Origin: Roseateles violae | GTDB taxonomy: Bacteria; Pseudomonadota; Gammaproteobacteria; Burkholderiales; Burkholderiaceae_C | Direction: 5' to 3' | Assembly (NCBI RefSeq): GCF_030410485.1 | Contig: NZ_JAUHHC010000003.1 | Coordinates: 248,001-312,000 of the forward strand | Length of the DNA stretch: 64,000 nucleotides | Part shown: piece after piece, positions 45,538-54,403 of the stretch | Layout of the letters: each line of letters starts with the position of its first letter | How positions within the stretch are numbered: the stretch's first letter is position 1 | Position numbers and translations under genes: made by a program | The notes under the pieces: generated by a model | Databases searched by the model: none | Seen by the model: only the letters and a program-made list of their open reading frames with translations | Told to the model about the DNA's origin: nothing

Positions 45538-46464
45538 ATGAGCCTTGGTACTACACCACCACTCGTTAGCATCTGCGTGGTTACCTACAACCATGCAGGC
45601 TTCATTGAGGACTGCCTGGAAAGGCTAGCTCGGCAGATCACCACATTCCCGTACGAAGTGATCGTCGGCGTGGACCCCTCCACCGACGGTACGGCGGACA
45701 TCGTTGACGCTGTCGCTGCACGTCACCCGGGGCGATTTAGGGTCATGCATCATTCAGAGCGTCTTGGTGCGTTTGGAAATTTTCGCCACACGCATCATGC
45801 CGCACGCGGTGAGTTTGTAGCCCATATGGATGGCGACGATATAGCGTACCCAGAAAAATTACAGCAGCAAGTCACCGCCCTCCTTAATGACAAAGCCGCC
45901 TCCCTGTGTGGTCATGTGGTGGACCTGATCGCACTTGACAATTCATCCCTTTCGGCGCAATTCCCGACACAAGCGGAGCCACAGCAACGATTATTTTTGG
46001 ACGACGCGCTTACCAAAGGGTCATTGTTCGTTCATTCGTCATTCATGTACAGGCGCCAATTTGCCAGCCACTTATTCGGCTCCTCGCCCGAAGTAATAGA
46101 TTATTTTTTCCTGATCGGATTCTTGATACACGGGCACGCCATCAACTTAAGCCAGCCTTTAGGAGCATACAGAATCACGGCCGGCGGGCTAACTTTGGCA
46201 CTGGGGCAACGGAAACGCGTTGCTCTCTTCATGGATGCCTATGAAGATCTGCTAACACGGAAGATCGGCCCGAAGGACCTGATATTGGCCACGGCGATGG
46301 CCGACTGCAGCAAACTGCTTTTTTCCGACCGTGAACTAAGAGCTAGATTCCTAAGGATGGTCTTCGCAGCCAAGCGGCTTCCAAATCCTTTTCGGGTTTT
46401 GGCGATCCGGCGTGCCAAACGCCTCCATGGCAAAGTACTACAGCAAGCGTTCCAAGCGTCATAG
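45538..46464 (+). CDS. Family 2 glycosyltransferase
   Basis: A 308-residue GT-A enzyme. VSICVVTYNHAGFIEDCLE begins the nucleotide-binding fold, GVDPSTDGTADIV follows, and the metal-binding D-x-D is HMDGDDIAYPEKL (about residues 97-109). No membrane segment is evident, so it acts at the cytoplasmic face on lipid-linked sugar. Donor and acceptor sugars cannot be told from sequence. It is the last gene before a 149-nt gap. Confidence 0.88.
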   Translation: MSLGTTPPLVSICVVTYNHAGFIEDCLERLARQITTFPYEVIVGVDPSTDGTADIVDAVAARHPGRFRVMHHSERLGAFGNFRHTHHAARGEFVAHMDGDDIAYPEKLQQQVTALLNDKAASLCGHVVDLIALDNSSLSAQFPTQAEPQQRLFLDDALTKGSLFVHSSFMYRRQFASHLFGSSPEVIDYFFLIGFLIHGHAINLSQPLGAYRITAGGLTLALGQRKRVALFMDAYEDLLTRKIGPKDLILATAMADCSKLLFSDRELRARFLRMVFAAKRLPNPFRVLAIRRAKRLHGKVLQQAFQAS

Positions 46465-46588
46465 GCCCCGTCTGAACTTGCAAGCATGCAAAATCAAGCA
46501 TGACAACCAGTCAATCCGTTCGGGCAATTGAGTCAGTTTGCTCACTGGAGCTGGAGTTCATCGAACCCCACTCAATGGGTATCAATTT

Positions 46589-46609
46589 TATTATTTAGAT
46601 TTCAAATCT
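46589..46609 (+). promoter_or_regulatory. Candidate internal promoter and palindrome before the epimerase gene
   Basis: TATTAT (46589-46594) in an A/T-rich end of a 149-nt gap, directly followed by the perfect palindrome AGATTT-C-AAATCT (46597-46609), 4 nt before the ATG at 46614. No ribosome-binding site is visible. The gap (46465-46588) holds no gene. Confidence 0.35.
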
Positions 46610-46613
46610 CACC

Positions 46614-47744
46614 ATGAATATATTAGTTACCGGCGGCGCCGGCTTTATCGGCTCTTGGCTGGTCGAATCGCTCATGCAGGCTGGGCATCAGATTACCGTT
46701 GTGGACAATTTGAGCCCGCAGATTCATGGTGAACTTCCACGTCCCGATGTGCCTTGGCTGAATTCGGACTGTGGTGTCAAGTTCATCCGTGCGGACATTC
46801 GTGACGCCAATGCGATGGATGGTGCACTCGCCTCTGCCGAAGCTGTCGTGCATCTCGCAGCCGAAACCGGCACGGGTCAGTCGATGTATCAGGTCACCCA
46901 TTACTACGACGTCAACCAGCAAGCCACTGCCAACTTGTTTGAGGCCATCGTTACCAAGCACCGCCACATTCGGCGCGTAGTCTTGGCGTCGAGTCGCTCG
47001 GTCTACGGTGAGGGGGCTTATCGTCTTGCGGGGCAAGTCGTGGTGCCGGGTTCACGAGATCTGAAGCGTCTTGAGGCGGGGCTTTTCGAGCCACTAGGTC
47101 CCGAAGGCCAAGCGCTGGAGTTGATCGCAACCCCGGAGACTGCCACCCCCTCGCCCGCCTCGGTCTACGCAGCAACCAAACTTGCAAACGAAACCCTGGG
47201 CCGCCTCATGGCGGAAGCCTACAACCTCACCGTCGTCGCATTGCGCTTCCAGAACGTCTACGGTGAGCGCCAGTCACTGCGAAACCCCTACACAGGTATT
47301 CTGTCAATCTTCTCAAACAGGATGCGACAGGGTCTACCAATCAACATATTTGAAGACGGACATGAAAGCCGGGACTTCGTCCACGTTAGCGATGTGGTGC
47401 GGGCCATCAGCAAAGGCTTAAGTGCCGACCTTCCCCCATTCACGATCGCCAACGTTGGTTCCGGCGTCGCGACGTCCGTCCTTGATGTGGCCAGCCTGCT
47501 TCGCCAACTGCTGGGAAGCACATCCGAGTTGAAAGTCAGCGGAGACTTTCGAGCCGGTGACATCCGGCATTGCTACGCGGACCTGGCCCGAGTTAAAGCG
47601 TTGCTCGATTTCGAGCCGCAAGTTTCGCTGCAGAACGGCTTGCGCGCCTTCTGCGACTGGGTCGTCACTCAACCAGTCCTCGAGGATCGCTCGGCTCAGG
47701 CCCAGCAGGAGTTGGCCCGAGCGGGCTTGGGCAAGTCCTCGTGA
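46614..47744 (+). CDS. NAD-dependent nucleotide-sugar epimerase/dehydratase
   Basis: A 376-residue extended SDR. The NAD loop is ILVTGGAGFIGSWLVESL, and the catalytic Tyr-x-x-x-Lys is in PASVYAATKLANE. The first part (VVDNLSPQIHGELPRP, then HLAAETGTGQSMYQV and ASSRSVYGEGAYR) is like dTDP-L-rhamnose 4-epimerases (WbiB/Tle), but the assignment is by resemblance only. It would supply an unusual 6-deoxy sugar to the polysaccharide. Confidence 0.8.
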   Translation: MNILVTGGAGFIGSWLVESLMQAGHQITVVDNLSPQIHGELPRPDVPWLNSDCGVKFIRADIRDANAMDGALASAEAVVHLAAETGTGQSMYQVTHYYDVNQQATANLFEAIVTKHRHIRRVVLASSRSVYGEGAYRLAGQVVVPGSRDLKRLEAGLFEPLGPEGQALELIATPETATPSPASVYAATKLANETLGRLMAEAYNLTVVALRFQNVYGERQSLRNPYTGILSIFSNRMRQGLPINIFEDGHESRDFVHVSDVVRAISKGLSADLPPFTIANVGSGVATSVLDVASLLRQLLGSTSELKVSGDFRAGDIRHCYADLARVKALLDFEPQVSLQNGLRAFCDWVVTQPVLEDRSAQAQQELARAGLGKSS

Positions 47745-47789
47745 TTGGGGGCTGATTAGTTCACGGTCCAGCACTCAGGAAGTGGCTCG

Positions 47790-48386
47790 ATGAGTCCCAG
47801 AAACATCTACCGACGCCTGCTGTCAATGACTTGGTGGCGCTGGCGCTTCGGCGCGTTCGGTCGCAACTCGGTGTTGTTCCCGCCGATATTGGTGACCGAG
47901 CCGGAGCGCATATTCATCGGTGCCGACGTTCTCATTCGCGATGGCGCACGGCTCGAAGTCGTGCGCCCTCCTGGCGCGACGTGGACACCGGAGCTCCGCA
48001 TAGGTGATCGCGTCAATATCGAGCAAGGCGTGCACATCGTCTGCCAATCCAGCGTCGTGATCGAGGAGGGTGTATCGATCACGCCGTACTGCGCAATCGT
48101 CGACACCTATCATCCTCATGACCCACCAGACTGCGGCCCCAAGATCGGCGCCCGCCTGCCCGAGCGCCCGACGCATGTGCACATCGGCGCCGGCACTTTC
48201 ATCGGTACACACAGCGTCATCCTGCCCGACGTGACCATAGGTCGCGGCTGCATCATCGGTGCCGGCTCTGTCGTCAGCAAAGACATTCCGGACTACTGCA
48301 TCGCCACCGGCGCACCGGCGCGCGTAGTCAAGAGATTTGACCTGGGCAGTCGTCAATGGCTGACACAAGCGGAAATCACGGGCTGA
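47790..48386 (+). CDS. Hexapeptide-repeat acyltransferase
   Basis: A 198-residue left-handed beta-helix acyltransferase. Hexapeptide repeats run from about residue 70 to 180 (IGDRVNIEQGVHI, SVVIEEGVSITPYCAIVDTYHP, HIGAGTFIGTHSVILPDVTIG), and the end GAGSVVSKDIPDYCIATGAPARVVKR is the CysE/LacA/NodL type. It probably O-acetylates a sugar of the repeat unit. The His in VDTYHPHD fits the catalytic position. Confidence 0.85.
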   Translation: MSPRNIYRRLLSMTWWRWRFGAFGRNSVLFPPILVTEPERIFIGADVLIRDGARLEVVRPPGATWTPELRIGDRVNIEQGVHIVCQSSVVIEEGVSITPYCAIVDTYHPHDPPDCGPKIGARLPERPTHVHIGAGTFIGTHSVILPDVTIGRGCIIGAGSVVSKDIPDYCIATGAPARVVKRFDLGSRQWLTQAEITG

Positions 48387-48405
48387 TCAGACGAAAATCC
48401 ACTCA

Positions 48406-49317
48406 ATGAGCCTCCCAAACGCCTCCGAGCCCCTGATCGGCATCGTCACGGTCCTGTACAACAGCGACGACGTGCTGCCCGACTTTTTTGCCAGCCTTGC
48501 GGCACAGCAGGGACCAAGCTTTCGCCTGTATGTGATCGACAACAGCGCCACCGACTCGGGCACAAAACTGGCTCGCCTACTGGCCGAGCGGCACGGCATC
48601 GATGTGCGCCTGCTTTTCAACAACTCCAACGCAGGGGTCGCCAAGGGTAATAACCAAGGCATCGAGATGGCCCTGGCCGATGGCTGCAGCCATGTGCTGC
48701 TGGCCAACAACGACACCGCCTTTGGCGCCGATACCTTGCAGCGCCTGCTGGATGCGTTGGCCGATGGCCAGGAACGTGCAGTCACGCCCAAGATCATGTA
48801 CCACGACGAGCCTCACAAGCTTTGGTATGGCGGCGGCACGATCAACGCCTGGACGATGCGCACGCCGCATTACGGGATAAAGCAGACAGACCGGGGGCAA
48901 TTTGATCACCTGGCGCATGTCGGCTATGCACCGACCTGCTTCATGCTGCTGGACGCCCGGATATTCGACGACGTCGGACGCATGGACGAACAGTACTTCG
49001 TCTACTACGACGATACAGATTTTGTCTTGCGCATGAAGACGCTGGGCGGGCGAATTCGCTTCGCACCGGGCGCTGTTGTTTTACACAAGGTCAGCTCATC
49101 GACCGGCGGCGACCGCTCGCCGTTCAGCGTTTACTACACCAATCGAAACCGGATCTACTTGATACGCAAGAACCTCCGGGGCTTGCAGAAGCTCGTGGCG
49201 ATCAGTTATTTCCTGATCACCCGCTTGCCACAACTCTGCTTTTTGCAGCATGCATTGGCGCGCAAGGGCTGGTCCGGCGTGGCCGACGGATTTCGGATGC
49301 GCGTGCCGAAGACATGA
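48406..49317 (+). CDS. Family 2 glycosyltransferase, rhamnosyltransferase-like
   Basis: A 303-residue GT-A enzyme of the WbbL/RfbF type. It starts LIGIVTVLYNSDDVLPDFFA, has VIDNSATDSG and NAGVAKGNNQGIEMA, and the D-x-D region LANNDTAFG. The later GYAPTCFMLLDARIFDDVG and YYDDTDFVLRMK are typical of rhamnosyltransferases. The Wzy gene overlaps its stop by 4 nt. Confidence 0.88.
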   Translation: MSLPNASEPLIGIVTVLYNSDDVLPDFFASLAAQQGPSFRLYVIDNSATDSGTKLARLLAERHGIDVRLLFNNSNAGVAKGNNQGIEMALADGCSHVLLANNDTAFGADTLQRLLDALADGQERAVTPKIMYHDEPHKLWYGGGTINAWTMRTPHYGIKQTDRGQFDHLAHVGYAPTCFMLLDARIFDDVGRMDEQYFVYYDDTDFVLRMKTLGGRIRFAPGAVVLHKVSSSTGGDRSPFSVYYTNRNRIYLIRKNLRGLQKLVAISYFLITRLPQLCFLQHALARKGWSGVADGFRMRVPKT

Positions 49318-50597
49318 GTTCAAGCGTGCCCGTCGGACTGCCCTCCCGCAATGTACCGGCTCGGCGCCCGGGCTATGCCATCACGCCATTGCTGATGTGC
49401 ATTGCCATGCTGCCCTCGCTTCTGATGTATGTCGGCGCCACGACATCTCTATCGATTGGAACGCTGCTGGCGGCTTGCATTGCGTTCGCGATGCAGCAAA
49501 GCCATCGGCGGCTGGAGCGCTTCCCTTTGCGCTCCTTTACCCGCTATCTTCTGATTTCGTGTGCTGCATTGTCGGTACACCTGCTCCTAGCGCGGGCCCT
49601 CGGCGCTGTGGACTTTGCGCGCGCCTTCGGCTCCATGATCATGCTGGCAATTGGTTCGGCGGGTGCCGTTTCGGTTGCGATACTGCTCACCGGCACCAGC
49701 GATACGCAGATTCGCGCCGGCACGCGCAAGAGTCTTTTCGCATTGGGCGTTGTCGCCACATTGGGAATCCTCAAGTGGCTGCAGCCCGATACCCAAACCT
49801 GGGGAAAGTCTGCCTTCCCGTTCACGGAACCCTCGCATCTGGCTTTGTTTGCAGCGCCAATTCTTATTTTCACCTGCGTCATCTCCAAGCCAAGCACCCG
49901 CATCTGCTGCTTGGGGGCCGCCTTGCTGATCACGGCGCTGCTTCAGAACGTCACGCTGGTGGCCATCTGTATTGTCACGGCCGTGCTGTGTCTGCGCATT
50001 TGGCACTTGGCCCTGGTGGCCTGTATCGTGGTTCCCGCCGTGCTAGGCGCCGATCTGACCTATTACCTGGACAGACTGGATTTCAGTGGCGACTCGCAGA
50101 ACTTGTCCAACCTGGTTTATTTTCAGGGCTGGCAGCTGCTGGTCGAGTCTCTTGAAGCAACTCGTGGTTTCGGCCGTGGCTTTCAGCAACTGGGCGTATT
50201 CGGCACCAACGCGCCAGCCGCAGAGTTGCTCTTTTTCCTGATGCAGGACTACCTCAACCTGCTCGACGGCGGCTTCACTTTGTCCAAGCTGGTCAGCGAG
50301 TTCGGCATCTTTGGCATGGCTCTGCTGGGCTTTTATGTCAGGTATGCGTTGCAGGCCGCGGCCTTGCTGCGTCGCGTAGCGTTTGGCCTCGCCAGGCCGC
50401 CGATCGTTCTGGCACTGGCGGCAAGCAGCATCGTCGGGTACGCCTTCGAGCTTCTGCTACGGGGCTCAGGGTACTTCACGCCGACCACGCTACTTTTGGC
50501 AGCGTCTCTGATCATCTGGCATCGCCATCACCGCAGGGTCAGGGCGATTCCGCTCACCGGTCCAGCCAAGGGATCCGGCCCAGCGGTGCCCCACTGA
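49314..50597 (+). CDS. Wzy-type O-antigen/polysaccharide polymerase
   Basis: A 427-residue integral membrane protein with about 11-12 hydrophobic segments and a large periplasmic loop between late segments (about residues 245-310, including GFGRGFQQLGVFG and FTLSKLVSEFGIFGM). No sequence signature proves the family, because Wzy proteins diverge; the call rests on topology, length and position next to Wzx and glycosyltransferases. It should join repeat units in the periplasm. Confidence 0.8.
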   Translation: MSSSVPVGLPSRNVPARRPGYAITPLLMCIAMLPSLLMYVGATTSLSIGTLLAACIAFAMQQSHRRLERFPLRSFTRYLLISCAALSVHLLLARALGAVDFARAFGSMIMLAIGSAGAVSVAILLTGTSDTQIRAGTRKSLFALGVVATLGILKWLQPDTQTWGKSAFPFTEPSHLALFAAPILIFTCVISKPSTRICCLGAALLITALLQNVTLVAICIVTAVLCLRIWHLALVACIVVPAVLGADLTYYLDRLDFSGDSQNLSNLVYFQGWQLLVESLEATRGFGRGFQQLGVFGTNAPAAELLFFLMQDYLNLLDGGFTLSKLVSEFGIFGMALLGFYVRYALQAAALLRRVAFGLARPPIVLALAASSIVGYAFELLLRGSGYFTPTTLLLAASLIIWHRHHRRVRAIPLTGPAKGSGPAVPH

Positions 50598-50656
50598 CTG
50601 CGGCCACAAGACTGATCGGGCTTCGCACAAGCCCATTGCTCACGCTCTAACGCTCG

Positions 50657-51682
50657 ATGATTTCTGTTGACTTCGACGATCTTATTTTCAGCATCCAGAG
50701 TTTTGGAGGCGCAAGCACATATTGGCGAGAAATGACGGCCCGTATCGCCAAGGATCCTCGCTTTTGTACGCATCACCTGAGGCCTACCAAGCGCTGGCGC
50801 GGCATTCCGGCTGGCAGCCGGGCGCAAGTCTTCCATTCGTCCCATTTCCGCGTGCCGTTTGGCAGCCGAAAAACCAACGCCATATCAACCGTTCACGATC
50901 TGAACTATGAGCTCGGCTACGTCCAAGCCTCCTTCGGCGCCAAGGTGAATATTCTTGAACGACGCATCTCTTACTTCACAGCAGACGCGCTGATTTGCAT
51001 CTCCGAAAGCACGAAGCGAGAGTTGCTGGAGGTCTATCCACAGCTGCAAGCCCGGTGTCCGATCCATGTGATTCATCATGGAATGAGCGAACTGAAGAGT
51101 TCGCCAGAAGCGCAACGGATCGTCGATACCCATGGCAAGTTCGTCCTCTATGTCGGCGGCAGGAGCGGTTACAAGCGGTTCGACGATGCCCTCGCCGGCT
51201 TCCACATCTCGGGCCTCTGGAAACAGGATTACAAGCTTCTCTGCACGGGACAGGCGTTCACCGCTCAGGAACGGATTGATATCGAGAGACTGGGGCTGAG
51301 TGGCGTTGTCGACTGCGTGGGCAACGTGGACTCCCCCCTCCTCGCTGCCCTGTATGCTTCGGCGCATTGCCTGCTCTATCCTTCGATTCACGAAGGCTTT
51401 GGTCTGCCTCTGATCGAGGCCATGCAATGTCGCTGCCCGGTCGTCTGCGCAGACATCTCCTGCATGCCCGAGATCGTCGGAGATGCAGCCATCCTCGTTC
51501 GCCCTCAAACTCCCGACGACATCGCTCAAGCGCTGCTGTCCCTGATGGATCCGCAGATCAGAGGAATGCACATCGAGCGCGGGCTTACCCGTGCGGCGCA
51601 GTTCTCCTGGGACCGCTGCGCAGCCCAGCATGCCGACATCTATCAGCAAGTCGCACTGGCACACAACGCCGGTCGGAACTAA
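50657..51682 (+). CDS. Family 4 (GT-B) glycosyltransferase
   Basis: A 341-residue retaining GT-B enzyme. ISVDFDDLIFSIQSFGGAST opens the acceptor lobe, and the donor lobe carries VLYVGGRSGYKRFDDAL and YPSIHEGFGLPLIEAMQC with the E-x-x-x-x-x-x-x-E motif. It most resembles mannosyltransferase-type GT4 proteins. Donor specificity is unknown. It is 59 nt after wzy. Confidence 0.88.
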   Translation: MISVDFDDLIFSIQSFGGASTYWREMTARIAKDPRFCTHHLRPTKRWRGIPAGSRAQVFHSSHFRVPFGSRKTNAISTVHDLNYELGYVQASFGAKVNILERRISYFTADALICISESTKRELLEVYPQLQARCPIHVIHHGMSELKSSPEAQRIVDTHGKFVLYVGGRSGYKRFDDALAGFHISGLWKQDYKLLCTGQAFTAQERIDIERLGLSGVVDCVGNVDSPLLAALYASAHCLLYPSIHEGFGLPLIEAMQCRCPVVCADISCMPEIVGDAAILVRPQTPDDIAQALLSLMDPQIRGMHIERGLTRAAQFSWDRCAAQHADIYQQVALAHNAGRN

Positions 51683-51717
51683 GCCCATCCCCGAGCGACT
51701 CCCCCAGAAATAGAAGC

Positions 51718-52272
51718 ATGCCCTCCTTGTCTCAACTGCTATCCGCGGATCTCGACCGGCTTCGTTCACCCGCATCAAGCCGGTCCGCCATGGGCTGGCG
51801 CGCTCACCTGACCATTTTCAATCCCAGGTTCTTTCCGGTACTGATCATTCGCTTGTCGCGGTTTTGCCACCTGCGTCCTTGGTTACGACCGCTCGGGGGA
51901 CTTCTCACCTGGATGAATGTCATCTTGTTTGGCATTGAATGCACGGCGAGGTGCAGCATTGGCCCGGGCCTGTTTCTCCCGCACACGGTAGGCACGGTCA
52001 TTGGCGCAGTCGAGATTGGCGAAGGTGTCACCGTTTTCCAAGGGGTCACATTGGGTGCCGCAGCGCCGGATATGAGCTTTGATACCAGTTCGCGCCCGAG
52101 AATCGGCGATCGCGTGTCCATAGGCGCCGGCGCCAAGGTATTGGGTGGCGTCGTCGTTGGTTCCGACTCCCTGATTGGTGCCAACGCGGTGCTCCTGCAA
52201 TCAATTGACGCAGGATCGGTTGCCGTGGGAGTCCCAGCCAGAGTGGTCAAAACCACCGCAGATCAGGCCTAG
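51718..52272 (+). CDS. Serine acetyltransferase-like hexapeptide acyltransferase
   Basis: A 184-residue protein with the CysE plan: a short helical N-terminus (residues 1-75), then hexapeptide repeats (GPGLFLPHTVGTVIGAVEIG, GVTVFQGVTLGA, RIGDRVSIGAGAKVLGGVVVG) and IDAGSVAVGVPARVVK. The HTVGTVIG region holds the active-site His as in serine acetyltransferases. In polysaccharide loci such proteins usually acetylate a sugar, not serine. The start is the ATG at 51718; longer open sequence overlaps the preceding gene. Confidence 0.82.
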   Translation: MPSLSQLLSADLDRLRSPASSRSAMGWRAHLTIFNPRFFPVLIIRLSRFCHLRPWLRPLGGLLTWMNVILFGIECTARCSIGPGLFLPHTVGTVIGAVEIGEGVTVFQGVTLGAAAPDMSFDTSSRPRIGDRVSIGAGAKVLGGVVVGSDSLIGANAVLLQSIDAGSVAVGVPARVVKTTADQA

Positions 52273-53265
52273 ATGAAGTCTCTCGAAAACAAGCGCGTAC
52301 TGCTGTGCGCCCCTAATTTTTTCGGCTATGAGCTGGAGATCCGTAAAGCCTTGCAAGCTCGCGGTGCGGAGGTCGACTGCATCCCTGATCGGCCGTTCAC
52401 ATCCCCCTTCTTGAAGGCCGTCACCCGGTATCGACGGAACTGGATACTCGGCTATGCGGACCGTCAGTACGAAAAGGCACTCTCGGGTTTCGGCCGGCAG
52501 CACTACGACCTGATCCTCGTCGTTCAAGGAGAAGCGCTCTCCCCTCGTTTCCTCCGATCATTGCGCAGCAGCTATCCCAGCGCACGCTTCGTTCTCTACA
52601 TGTGGGATTCATTCAGGAACAAACGCCAGCTACTTGGCAATCTTGAGCGTTTCGATCATTCCCTGAGCTTCGACCCGCTCGACGCCAAGCAATACGGCAT
52701 GACGTTCCGGCCCCTGTTCTACTGCCCGGATTTCGTCGATGCCACCGCCTTCACGGGAGAATACGAGTACGACGTCAGCTTCATAGGCACCGCTCACTCT
52801 GATCGGTACAGCCTAGTCCGTCAACTCTCAGCGGCGCTTCCGAAGGGCAGTAGCACCTATTGGTATTTATTCCTGCAATCCACCTGGATGTTCCATATCC
52901 AGAAGTTGGGAAATCCGTCGTTCGCTGGCTCGACCGCTACGGATTTCGCCTATGTCCCCTTGGCCAAGGCGGAGGTACAGCGAGTCTTCAAGGCCTCACG
53001 ATCGGTGCTGGATATTGAGCATCCGGCTCAGACTGGCTTGACGATGCGCACTTTTGAAGCCCTTGCTGCGGGAAAGAAGCTGATTACCACAAATCGGAAT
53101 ATTCTCGAGTACGATTTCTTCGACCCGCAGAATATTCTCTATATTGACAGAAGCCAAACGCCAGATATCCCTGCATCCTTCAGCCAAACCCCGTACCGTC
53201 CCGTGTCCCCAGCGCTGATGGACAAATATTCGCTGGATGGCTGGCTCAACGATGTGTTGAACTGA
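52273..53265 (+). CDS. CgeB-like GT-B glycosyltransferase
   Basis: A 330-residue putative glycosyltransferase. The pattern LCAPNFFGYELEIRKALQARGAEV with VLYMWDSFRN, SFDPLDAKQYG, and the late EHPAQTGLTMRTFEALAAGKKLITTN matches the CgeB/DUF3880 spore-maturation-like family found in polysaccharide loci. Substrates are unknown. It starts directly after the acetyltransferase stop and is convergent with the fnlC gene, 1 nt apart. Confidence 0.75.
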   Translation: MKSLENKRVLLCAPNFFGYELEIRKALQARGAEVDCIPDRPFTSPFLKAVTRYRRNWILGYADRQYEKALSGFGRQHYDLILVVQGEALSPRFLRSLRSSYPSARFVLYMWDSFRNKRQLLGNLERFDHSLSFDPLDAKQYGMTFRPLFYCPDFVDATAFTGEYEYDVSFIGTAHSDRYSLVRQLSAALPKGSSTYWYLFLQSTWMFHIQKLGNPSFAGSTATDFAYVPLAKAEVQRVFKASRSVLDIEHPAQTGLTMRTFEALAAGKKLITTNRNILEYDFFDPQNILYIDRSQTPDIPASFSQTPYRPVSPALMDKYSLDGWLNDVLN

Positions 53266-53266
53266 T

Positions 53267-54403
53267 TCAGGTCGCGAGTTTGTGCCAGACCTTGCGATTC
53301 ACGAAGTCTGTATAGCTGACAATGATGCGCAAGACTTTGTCTGAAACATTGTCGGGAGCGTAGTCAGATACAAGCTGCAGCAGGCGATCCGCTCCACGCG
53401 GCTGCTGTTCAAGAATGCGCAATGCATCCAGCACCCGCTCCTTGTCCATTCCCACCATCATCACGGCAGCTTCCTCGAAGCCTTCGGGGCGCTCATGGGT
53501 CTCACGCAAATTGAGCGCTGGGAAGTTGAGGATGGATGCCTCTTCGGTGATCGTGCCGCTGTCGGACAGCACCGCACGCGCGCAGGTCTGCAAGCGGACG
53601 TAGTCGAGAAAGCCGAAAGGCTTCATGAAACTCACCAGCGGATGTCCGTCCCGCGCCCGGGGCAGTTCATCCAAGCGCGAACGTGTCCTTGGGTGGGTGG
53701 ACACCACCACGGGCAGCGAGAACCGTTCGGCCAATTCGTTGATGATCGCCAGCAGCCGGGTTAGATTCTCCGGCGCGTCAACATTCTCCTCACGGTGCGC
53801 GCTCACCAGAAAATACTGCCCCTCGGTCAGCCCGAGGCGCTCAAGTACCGGCGAAGCCTCAATCGCGGGCCGGTTGTATTCCAGCACCTCCCTCATGGGG
53901 CTACCGGTGCAGATGATCTGGTCTGGCGGCAGGTTCTCGCGCAGCAGGTAGTTCTTGGCAATCTGGCTGTAGGTCAGGTGGATATCCGCCGTATGGTCAA
54001 CGATGCGACGGTTGATCTCCTCCGGCACACGGAAGTCAAAGCAACGATTACCCGCTTCCATATGGAAAATCGGGATCTTGCGCCGCTTGGCGGCAATCAC
54101 CGCTAAGCAGCTATTGGTATCGCCCAAGACAAGCAGCGCATCTGGCATGACCGCTTGCAGCACCTTGTCCACATTGGCGATGACTAGGGAGATGGTTTCC
54201 GCCGCCGTCGCTCCCGCAGACTCCAGGAAATGATCGGGCCTCCGAATACCGAGATCCTGAAAGAAAACTTCATTCAGCTCATAGTCGTAGTTCTGCCCGG
54301 TGTGCACCAGCACATGTTCACAGTACTGATCAAGCTTGGCAATAATGCGCGACAGACGAATGATTTCTGGGCGCGTACCGACGATGGTTAGGACCTTAAG
54401 CAT
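53267..54403 (-). CDS. fnlC: UDP-N-acetylglucosamine-type 2-epimerase, FnlC/WbjD
   Basis: A 378-residue non-hydrolysing 2-epimerase of the WecB/FnlC family. LTIVGTRPEIIRLSRIIAKL, HTGQNYDYELNEVFF, VLGDTNSC, HMEAGNRCFDFRVPEEINRR and SAHREENVD are clear signatures. FnlC carries out the last step to UDP-N-acetyl-L-fucosamine. It follows FnlA with 8 nt overlap and FnlB upstream, so the assignment to FnlC and not WecB is supported by neighbours. The start is the ATG at 54403. Confidence 0.88.
   Translation of the reverse strand: MLKVLTIVGTRPEIIRLSRIIAKLDQYCEHVLVHTGQNYDYELNEVFFQDLGIRRPDHFLESAGATAAETISLVIANVDKVLQAVMPDALLVLGDTNSCLAVIAAKRRKIPIFHMEAGNRCFDFRVPEEINRRIVDHTADIHLTYSQIAKNYLLRENLPPDQIICTGSPMREVLEYNRPAIEASPVLERLGLTEGQYFLVSAHREENVDAPENLTRLLAIINELAERFSLPVVVSTHPRTRSRLDELPRARDGHPLVSFMKPFGFLDYVRLQTCARAVLSDSGTITEEASILNFPALNLRETHERPEGFEEAAVMMVGMDKERVLDALRILEQQPRGADRLLQLVSDYAPDNVSDKVLRIIVSYTDFVNRKVWHKLAT

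Noticed and set aside
51367-51717. Longer N-terminus for the serine acetyltransferase-like gene
   Set aside because: The extra 117 codons overlap the end of the GT4 gene in another frame, and lack family similarity.
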